In this document: piece after piece, positions 19,538 to 27,105 of the stretch
Layout of the letters: every line of letters starts with the position of its first letter
How positions within the stretch are numbered: the stretch's first letter is position 1
Source of the DNA: Haplomitrium mnioides
Taxonomy: Eukaryota; Marchantiophyta; Haplomitriopsida; Calobryales
NCBI GenBank assembly: GCA_049999725.1
Contig: JBNGIS010008718.1
Span: 45,932-73,036, forward strand
Length of the DNA stretch: 27,105 bases
Direction of reading: 5' to 3'
Program-made: the position numbers and the translations under genes
Notes under the pieces: generated by a model
The model's database searches: none
Told to the model about the DNA's origin: nothing
What the model saw: only the letters and a program-made list of their open reading frames with translations

Positions 19538-19711
19538 ATGTTTAGTAATAGCGTACATGACAATAATGTCATCATGATGCCGATGAGTAAAGAAAAACTT
19601 AAACGTGATGTGCTTCATCCGGTCTCCTTTGATAAAGCCTTTGGAAGTCTATTCAAGAGATGCCAAGTTATTCTCATACAAAATAATATCATTAGACATA
19701 CAAGAAAACTA
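19538..19711 (-). pseudogene. Old copia RNase H remnant, upstream part
   Basis: Reading leftward from about 19711 the frame gives ILYENNLASL (compare LYCDN of copia RNase H), then after a stop DRMKHITFKFFF (compare R-S/M-KHI) and DDIIVMYAITKH. This joins HDNCFDLFTKAL across solo LTR D. The match is by motif order; no database was searched. It is an older copia element than the one at the left edge. Confidence 0.62.
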
Positions 19712-19889
19712 TAGTGTGAGCTTATCTAGTAGCTTCACTAAAGAGAGGAGTAGTATAGGGGGAGGAACCTCTCCTTGCGTAGTGAGTGACTACAATATAG
19801 TAGTGAGGTTATGAGGAGTTAGCTTTTAGATTAATACTAGGAGTATGAGTGTAGCTACTAACTTTGGTCATACATTTTTTTAAACTAAT
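19712..19889. other. Unassigned spacer between copia remnant and element E
   Basis: It may be further decayed copia sequence on the minus strand, but I see no clear motif. It ends with CTAAT, one copy of element E's target duplication (19885-19889). Confidence 0.5.
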
Positions 19890-20388
19890 TGCAATAATAC
19901 AAGTATGATGTTGTGTTATTTATAAGAAAATAGAGACGAATGAAGGAAGTGGTAGAGGGTTGTTTTTAGAGTTGAAATCATTTTAAGGTTGCTTGCTTTT
20001 GAAGTTACTTTAAGTGAAGTAGTATAAGATTACTTTGTAGCTAAAGTGAGATAAGATTACTTGTTTTCGAAGTTATTTTAGAGAAGTAACATAAGATCAC
20101 TTATAGGGCTCAAGTTGGAAGTGACTTGTAAGTGAAGGAAGAGGGATAAAACCTTCTTCTCTTGTATAAATAGAATGGCTTCATAGCTCCAATTCTCATT
20201 CTAGAGTTCCTCTCAAATTACATGGGTTCTTTGGTTGCTTGGCTTTAGCTTGGGTCTTGAGTTGCATAACTCTATTAGAGTCATCTTGTAGTGGCTTTCC
20301 TTGCCTTATTGGCATTTGGTTAAAGAACTCTATTAGAGTTCACTATGATTTCTTACTCATTTGGAATTTGTCTTTGAGTTCTTTTACA
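19890..20388 (+). repeat. 5' LTR of element E (499 bp)
   Basis: It starts TGCAATAATAC (ancestral TGTAATA) and ends TTTTACA. The TATA box GTATAAATAG lies near 20163. A perfect palindrome GAACTCTATTAGAGTTC occupies 20325-20341, with a related one near 20268. Confidence 0.9.
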
Positions 20389-20389
20389 T

Positions 20390-20402
20390 TGGTATCAGAG
20401 CT
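20390..20402 (+). other. Primer-binding site of element E
   Basis: TGGTATCAGAGCT, one base after the 5' LTR, matches the plant initiator-tRNA primer site except at the last position. Confidence 0.88.
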
Positions 20403-20427
20403 ACGGTTTTTCTTAGTGGTGAGCTAC

Positions 20428-21460
20428 ATAGAGAATCAAGGAGTGGTGCTTCAAGCAATGCAACAATAGCTTGAATATCTTTCACGTATTTTAGAAGTGA
20501 GAATGAAAGAAAGAGTAACTTTTTGAAAAGAAAAGAGTTATGATGACTTCCAATACTAAAAGCATATGATAGGACGATTTATGGTGCATTTGAGAACTTC
20601 ATATTTGATTGTGAGCAATATTTTGAAGCTACAAACATTAGAGAAGATGGTCAAAAAATTTATTTGCGGCAAGTCAATTAGAAGAAGTTGTAAAGACTTG
20701 GTGGTGATATCCAATAGAATAACACAATATGGATTTGTTACTCCTATTGTTTCTAGGTGTGAATTCAAAGAAGTGGCGATTTTAAGATTTAGGGTTTTAA
20801 ATGCTTCAAAAGTAGCAAGAGATTGATTAGCTAAATTGAAGCAATTTGGTAAAGTGAGAAGCTATGTTGCACAATTTTATGATACAACTATGCAAATTCC
20901 TCATATAAAAGAAGAAGAAACACTAAACTGCTTTGTTCAAGAATTGAAGCCTCACACGAAAATGGAAGTGAAAATGATAGAGCCTACTTAATTAGAAGAA
21001 GCAATGTGCATGACGGAGCGGCATGACTCATTACTTACTACTATAGAAACTATGTCACGTTCTCAACCATTTGAACAACATACTCAAAACTTTACTAGCT
21101 CTAATGGAATTAAAAGCTCGACAAGAATTCAAAGTACCTTATTCTATCTTGATGGTATGATTGAGGAGCACTCTTGTAGAATGTTGGTGGATTGAGTGAG
21201 ACCTGAAGTTCTTATATCACTACTTTTTACTAAGATAGTCAAAGCAAAATTCATCTCTATCTATCAAGGAAAGTATTGTGACTATGGTCGATGGCCAAAA
21301 CATGACGTGTTTTGCTCTCAAAATCCAGTTCTTCTAAGGATTGGAAAAGAGTACGTGGAATCTATGCAATTTGTTATTAAACCTATACAAAATGGCATCA
21401 TTTTAGGGTTTCGTTGGGTTGAGGATCGATCTGCTCAAATTGATTAGGCAAAACAACAAA
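20428..21460 (+). pseudogene. Element E gag and protease, start codon lost, no zinc knuckle
   Basis: Gag begins ATA GAG AAT CAA at 20428 where B and C have ATG, so the start codon is lost. QAMQQ and LEYLSRILEV follow with stops, then capsid-like sequence to about 21000. The segment with the zinc knuckle is absent: sequence passes from TMSRSQPFEQ to NGIKSSTRIQSTLFYLDG, where B has about 215 bp more. The protease active site is destroyed (MLVD then TGA near 21193). The protease C terminus persists near 21400 (GIILGFRWVEDRSAQID). Confidence 0.85.
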
Positions 21461-21479
21461 TTCAAGTTACCTTACAAGG

Positions 21480-23030
21480 TGAGAAATTTTTTTTTTGGTG
21501 TTTGACACTATTGGAAAAGAAGCCTAAATCAGTTCAGCATATTAACTCAAAAGAGCAAGAGTTGTCTATCTTTGCTATTTGGATCAAGCCCATCTTGGAC
21601 TTGAGTAAAGAGGGAGGAAAATTTGCACCTAACTCAATGATAGAAAATGTTTTGAAGGAGTTCGCGGTTGTATTTCCGGAGGATTTGCAAAAGGGTTTCC
21701 AAATGATTGAGTAATGCCTTTTCTGATTGAGTTGATACAAGGAAGTACTCATTATAATCAATCTACATACCGGTTGTCACCATGAGAATTAGATGAGCTT
21801 TGAAATCCCTTGACGGATCTTCTTGAGAAGGATTTCATTCAACATAGTGCTTTGCCTTGGGGAGCTCTAGTGTTATTTGTACCAAAGAAAGATGGTGGAT
21901 TTCGTCTTTATACAGATTATTGAGGCTTGAACAATCAAATAGTAAAGAATGCCTATTCTCTACCTCGTATTGATGATTTGTTGGATCAATTAAATGGTAC
22001 GCGATTCTTTTCTAAGTTGGATCCTCAAAGTGGCTATTGGAAAATTCTTATCAAGCCAAGTGATGTGGTAAATACAACGTTTTGCACAAGGTATGGGTAT
22101 TTTGAGTGGAATGTTCTTACATTTGGTTTGACTAATGTTCTAGCGATATTCATGGATCAAATGCATTGAGTTTTTGATTGGTTATTGGATATGTCAGTAC
22201 TAGGGCTCTTGGATGATATCCTTATCTTTAGTAAAAATGAGGTGGAACATCATGCTAATCTCACGGAAGTATTGCAAAGACTATGCAGTTGGAAGTTTTA
22301 TTGCAAGAAGTCTAAGTGTGAGTTTTGGAAAGAAGAGGTGACTTATCTAGAACATAAAGTGTATGTAGATGACATCAAAATGGAAGAAGAGAAAATTAAG
22401 ACTATTACAGAGAGGGCAACACCAAACGATGCAAATGATGTTTGAGCTTTTAATGGATTAGTAAGTTTTTATCGAAGGCTCATCCATTACTATGCTCATA
22501 TTGTTGCACCACTTATAAATTTGCTAGACAAAGAGACAAAGTTTCAATGGACAACCAAAGAAGAAGTAGCATTTAAAAAACTCAAGAACACAGTGTCTTC
22601 TTGTCTAATTCTACAACCATAGAACCCAAAGACACATTGTATAGTTGATTTTGATACCTCTAATTTTGCTACGGGAGTATTCTTACAACAAGAGTTTGAG
22701 GATGGACTTCATCAATTGCCTTCATGTCACTCTAACTACATGCAACGGAGAGAAATTATATAACATGTGATAAAGAGTAGTTGGCAATAGTTTACTCTAC
22801 CAAGGTTTGGAGAAAATTTCTCTTAGAAAAGCATGTACTTATACACACTAATCACAAGTCCTTGCTGCAATCAGCTCACTTGGAAAATAAAACAAGTCAT
22901 CATCATCGATGGGAAGATTAGCTATAACTCTTTGATATCAAGTTGGAGTACAAGCTAGAAAGGTTCCACACCATTCTTGATGCATTATTCCAAAGACCAA
23001 ATCATTGACTAAATACATTGGAAGCTGCAA
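21480..23030 (+). pseudogene. Element E reverse transcriptase and RNase H, degenerate
   Basis: The pre-RT region is open at 21502-21714 (KKPKSVQHI, FAVVFPEDLQKG). RT is open at 21927-22169 (KNAYSLPRIDDLLDQLNG, FFSKLDPQSGYW, TFGLTN), then a stop in MH-stop-VFD. The catalytic LLDD lies near 22209-22217. The connection region is open at 22185-22445 and, after a TGA, continues AFNGLVSFYRRLIHYYAH. RNase H is weak (VDFDTSNFATG near 22650) and frameshifted after 22710. Confidence 0.85.
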
Positions 23031-24535
23031 ATATTAGTATATTACATCTTGATGAAGCAACCAAAAGTGGCTTTCGACAAAAGTAACAAGAAGATGTCTT
23101 CTTTAATCTTGTTGGAGCCCGTTTGACAGTCAAAGAGTGTGAGTATCATACCTTTTCTATTTTTGATAGTATTCTCTATCAAGACCATCAAATATATGTT
23201 CCATAATATGATGCACTTTGAATTTTCTATTTACAAAAAGCACAAAAAGCACATGACATTCCAATCTCTAGGCATCTTGAAATAGACAAGGCTATAGAGT
23301 TGCCTCAACACACTTGGTGGTGGCCAAACCTAGCTCGAGATGTTCATGGCTTTGTTCGTTCCTATGAAAGTTGTTAGTGAAACAAGGTTTCAAATCAAAA
23401 ACCAATTGGCCTTCTTCAACCATTACCGATTCTTATTGCTCATTAGAGACATGTAAGTTTAGATCTTGTCACTTTGCTTCCAACCACGCTTCATGAGTTT
23501 ACTGCCATTGTGGACAAGCTAAGCAATTATATTCATCTAGCATTGACGGTGGATACAATGGATGTTCTACAATTGGCAAACATTTACTTTGATGTAGTCT
23601 TTCATTATCATGGAATGCTAAAGATGTTAATATCTGATAGAGATCCACAATTCACTGGGAAGTTTTGGCGAGAGTTCTTCACACTTTTACGCACTATATT
23701 ATCAATGTCTACGGCTTTACATCCTCAAATAGATGGACGAACCAAACATGTGAATTACACTCTAGAGGATATGCTTCAAGCGTTTATCAATATTCATCAT
23801 ACGGATTGGGATAGTTTCTTATCAGTTGTTGAGTTTGCATACAACAACTCCAAATAAAAGAGTACTCAATTTTCTCATTTCTTTCTTAATTTAGGCCAAC
23901 ACCCTCTTGTTCTCAATGGTTTTCTTTCTATTTCTTCTTCTAATGTTCCAAGTTTTTCTACTGTTTTGCCTCATTTATCTTTCTCTTTGCAATATGCCCA
24001 AAACCATCTTGTTATTTCTTAAAATTGGCAAAAAATATGTCGATAAACATGTTTGTAATTTCTCTTATATTTTAGATAACTAAGTTATGCTTTCAACTCA
24101 TGATCTTCTTTTGTCTTTAGATACTCAAGTCTGTAAGATATCTCTAGCTTGGATTGGTCTTTTTTCAATTTCTTTAGTTTTTTCTCACATTGTGTGTAAA
24201 ATTGATCTCTTTATATGAAGATTCACACTGTATTCCATGTGTGTAAAATTAAGCTTTTTGTTTCTAGTCCATTTTCTTTTCCAAATTGTGTTCAAATTCC
24301 TCCTCTACTTATAGTTCTTAATGATCATAAAAAATATAAGGTGGAGCGTATTTTGGCTAAATGAGTCTTCAAGCGTGGGTGACATCTTTAAGTTCAATAT
24401 AAAGTTTTGTGGAAAGGATATCCACTTTATGATGCTACTTGAAAGTTGTGCTCTAACTTTGATAATACTCAAGAAGCTATTCAATCATTTGAATCTGTCG
24501 GTCATAGTGAGAATGTCATTATCTAGAAGGCGATG
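23031..24535 (+). pseudogene. Element E integrase (Glu to Lys) and chromodomain, degenerate
   Basis: A zinc region decayed by stops spans about 23040-23400. The integrase core is open at 23474-23857. The second Asp is at 23636-23638 (ISDRDPQF). The catalytic Glu is Lys at 23744-23746 (GRTKHVN where GQTERVN is expected), exactly 35 residues after the Asp. INIHHTDWDSF and FAYNNSK follow. Chromodomain remnants are near 24340-24450 (VQYKVLWKGYPLYDAT), ending in a stop. Several frameshifts lie between 23860 and 24340. Confidence 0.86.
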
Positions 24536-24539
24536 ATTA

Positions 24540-25038
24540 TGTAATAGTACAAGCATGATGTTGTGCTATATAGAATAAAATAGAGAGAAGTGAAGAAAAT
24601 AGTAGAGGGTTGCTTTTAGGGTTGAAATTGTTTTAAGATTACTTGCTTTTGAAGTTACTCTAAGTGAAGTGGTATAAGGTTACTTTTATAGTTGAAGTGA
24701 GATAAGATTACTTGCCTTCAAAGTTTCTTTTAGAGAAGTAAAATAAGATCACTTTTAGGGTTGAAATTGGAAGTGACTTGTAAGTGAAGGAAGAGGGATG
24801 AAACCTTCTTCTCTTGTATAAATAGAAGGGCTTCATAGCCTCACTTCTCATTCTAGAGTTCCTCTCAAATCACATGGGTTATTTGGTTGCTTGGCTTTAG
24901 CTTGGGTCTTGAGTTATATAACTCTATTAGAGTTATCTTGCAGTAGCTTTGCTTGCCCTATTGGCATTTGGTTGGAACTGTATTAGAGTTCAGTATGAAT
25001 TCTTACTCATTTGGAAATTTTTTTTGAGTTCTTTTACA
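24540..25038 (+). repeat. 3' LTR of element E (499 bp)
   Basis: It starts TGTAATAGTAC directly after the chromodomain and ends TTTTACA. The same length as the 5' LTR supports the pairing. The palindrome near its 3' end is mutated here (GGAACTGTATTAGAGTTC). Confidence 0.9.
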
Positions 25039-26292
25039 CTAACAATTGACTACAAAGAAGTTCATGGCAAGGGTTGGATTAATCTCAAAGGAGTATAAAG
25101 AGTGTTGTTTAAAATATAGTCACGCTACTTTATCATATGCATGTAAGGAAAGGAAACATCGCAAATCAAGGTATAATCCACGAGATCAAGACACAAGTGG
25201 AGTAACTAAGAAGCAGACACAATATGATTGATATTGAGGCTTTTTGTTAAAAGAAGAAGAGAATACATTCATCATAAAGGTAAGAATGCTCATTACTCAT
25301 GTCATCCCTCATATATTATTATCTCCTCTTTATATCTCACCACTTCACTATTCTCATATATTGAACATATGGTTACAACCATACATTCTTATAGTGAAGT
25401 TAGATTAGTGTTCTTATTGACTAATCTAAAATAACTTGGATCTTACTTATATACATTATATCTTAACATGTTTTATGTGTTCTTTGCAAGAAAGGAGATC
25501 CCACAATGTAGGTTGTGTAGGTGACTATATCTCAAGGCAAACCAATCTCCTTCGACGCTTCTAGATTCAAACACTCAAACCGCGAGACTCGTCTAGCTAA
25601 TCTCAAGGACAACGTTGCCTAAACATCATGATGATGAAAGGGATTAGAGTACATCAAACTCCAAATATATGTTATATCAAGGGTTCATCTAAATTTGAAA
25701 GAAGAATCTACAATACAAGAATGGTATCGACTATTTTTTTTATAATGAGCTATGGCCAAAAATTAGAGTCTGAAGTTGTGAGTTTGAACTTATACAGGTT
25801 CTAATATATATAGAATTCTTAAAGGTCAAGTCTAGAGTTTAGTAGACTATATACTATGATGTTTTTAGTAGGTCATGTCAAAAGGTGATAGACTAGCTAC
25901 TTCTTTGAAAGAAAGCTTTCGGGCAATCGGTAATCTACTGGGTAAAAAAGAGAGGTCCAATGATAAATGGATGGAACTGTTAACCATATGATCGAAGACT
26001 ATGTTTCTAAAGTTAGAACCAAAAAGCAAATTGAGATAGTAGTTTTTTTAGTAAGAGGAATCTTAATATTAGCTAAGGTTAACATTCAAGTGGCATATTT
26101 AAGGATCTCATATTCTTATATCAAGTGAAAGGTAAGGATTAGCTTAGGCTAAAATTTTGAAGGTCAAGTATCATGAGTGACATCAACTGTATAGGCAAAC
26201 CTAACATGATGATCAGACTTCCTCGTTGAAAACATCGTCGAGCGGTTGAACCTCTGCTGGGTTGAGACAAAGATCTATGAGTAAAGCCATGA
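25039..26292. other. Unassigned AT-rich DNA between element E and solo LTR F
   Basis: No retroelement domain, tRNA or long open frame is recognisable. Short open stretches such as 25046-25231 (plus) have no motif I can name. It may be the original target of E or an eroded older insertion. Confidence 0.5.
26216..26292 (+). pseudogene. Possible coding remnant, left part (interrupted by solo LTR F)
   Basis: The frame reads DFLVENIVERLNLCW and VETKIYE, then TAA (possibly from CAA). It continues after the LTR at 26815 as DLINNIANGRATTLNQ when one CATGA is removed. The stretch is more GC-rich and less stop-laden than its surroundings. I do not recognise the protein, and chance is possible for about 55 codons. 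Confidence 0.3.
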
Positions 26293-26809
26293 TGTAATAG
26301 TACAAGCATGATGGGCTATATACAAGAAAATAGAGAGTAGTAAAGGAAGTGGTAGAGGGTCACTTGTAGGGTTGAAATCATTTTAAGTTTACTTGCCTTT
26401 GAAGCTACTTTAAGCAAAGTGGTATAAGGTTACTTTTAGGGTTGAAGTCGGATAAGATTGCTTGCCTTCAAAGCTACTTTTAGAGAAGCAAGATAGGATC
26501 AATTTTAGGGCTGAAATTGGAAGTGACTTGTAAAGTGAAGGAATGGAGACAACACCTCATTCTCTTGTATAAATAAAAGGGCTTCATAGCCCCACTTTTC
26601 ATTTTGGAGTTCCTCTCGAATTGTTTGGGCTCTTTGGTTGCTTGACTTTGCTTGCACTCTTGGCTTTATCTTGGGCCATGAGTTGCATAACTTTACTAGA
26701 GTTATCTTGCAATGGCTTTGCTTTCCTTATTGGCATTTGGTTGAAGAGCTTTATTAGAGTTCACTATAAGTTCTTACTCATTTAGAATTTGTCTTTGAGT
26801 TCTTTTACA
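26293..26809 (+). repeat. Solo LTR F of the B/C/E family (517 bp)
   Basis: It starts TGTAATAGTAC and ends TTTTACA, with a perfect CATGA duplication (26288-26292 and 26810-26814). No primer site or gag follows, so it is a solo LTR formed by recombination. A TATA box (GTATAAATA) lies near 26567. Confidence 0.92.
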
Positions 26810-26814
26810 CATGA

Positions 26815-26893
26815 TCTGATCAACAATATAGCGAATGGAAGAGCCACTACTTTGAACCAAGAACAGGCTACTCAGAACAAGAACTTTTTTTTT
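26815..26893 (+). pseudogene. Possible coding remnant, right part
   Basis: This continues the frame described at 26216, with GRATTLNQEQATQNKN, and ends in a T-run. No known domain is recognised. Confidence 0.28.
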
Positions 26894-27105
26894 GGGAAAT
26901 TGTGATTTTTCATATCAAAAACATCAAAAACGAGGTTAATTTTTAAAAACAAAAAGTACATGAGTTTTTTGGGTTTGTTTTTGGTCGTTTCAGCAACTAT
27001 AATAGAGCAAAAATCAATTTCCTTATGCAAAATCAATCAATATTACTAGTTTTTACGAAAACATTTGAAAACTCGAATTTGTTTAAAATCATAAAAATTA
27101 CGGTA
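26894..27105. other. Nothing recognised
   Basis: AT-rich sequence with homopolymer runs and no coding or repeat structure that I can support. Confidence 0.5.

Larger units (their letters stand above)
19890..25038 (+). mobile_element. Full-length but decayed Ty3/gypsy chromovirus-like element E (5149 bp)
   Basis: It has two LTRs of 499 bp each (19890-20388, 24540-25038). The flanks CTAAT (19885-19889) and CTAAC (25039-25043) form a duplication with one mismatch. Its parts are a primer site, gag, protease, RT, RNase H, integrase and chromodomain. LTRs differ at more than 10% of positions by eye, so it is older than B. It lies opposite in orientation to B, C and D. Confidence 0.9.

Noticed and set aside
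25046-25231. 61-codon frame right of element E
   Set aside because: It is short and Lys/Arg-rich, with no recognisable domain or supporting context.

Overview
This window reads as repeat-rich nuclear DNA of a land plant, almost entirely nested LTR retrotransposons. The reasons are plant-type Ty1/copia and chromodomain-bearing Ty3/gypsy proteins, initiator-methionine tRNA primer sites (TGGTATCAGAG), and 5-bp target duplications (TSDs). I cannot name the species. I found no intact host gene, tRNA, rRNA or CRISPR. No element is clearly coding-competent: every pol reading frame carries stops, frameshifts or lost catalytic residues.

Layout. (1) 1-5933, minus: a Ty1/copia element cut by the left window edge, with a 169-bp 5' LTR, a 1.9-kb leader and a nearly open gag-pol frame holding three TGA stops. 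An in-frame 36-bp tandem repeat array lies inside the reverse-transcriptase region. (2) 5934-11872, plus: Ty3/gypsy element A, whose RT gene is split by the copia element and again by a 2903-bp non-coding LTR-type insertion at 6016-8918 (TSD TAACC). A's integrase, chromodomain and 3' LTR (11312-11872) follow. (3) 11873-18841, minus: gypsy element C, into which A inserted on its left. Element B, complete at 12981-18247, inserted into C's gag with a perfect CTTAT duplication. (4) 18842-19889, minus: remains of an older copia RNase H gene, split by solo LTR D (19008-19537). (5) 19890-25038, plus: element E, a full-length but heavily decayed relative of B and C. (6) 25039-27105: unassigned AT-rich DNA with solo LTR F (26293-26809, perfect CATGA duplication).

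How the parts relate: B, C, D, E and F belong to one chromoviral gypsy family (LTRs 420-530 bp, TGTAATA...TTTTACA ends). Three copies point left (B, C, D) and two right (E, F). Insertion order can be read from the breaks: C preceded A and B; A preceded the copia element and the 2.9-kb insertion; the old copia remnant preceded D. The most unusual items are the coding 36-bp repeat in the copia RT, the 2.9-kb insertion with its higher-order 39-bp repeat, the shared loss of the gag zinc knuckle in C and E, and the D/E inverted LTR pair.
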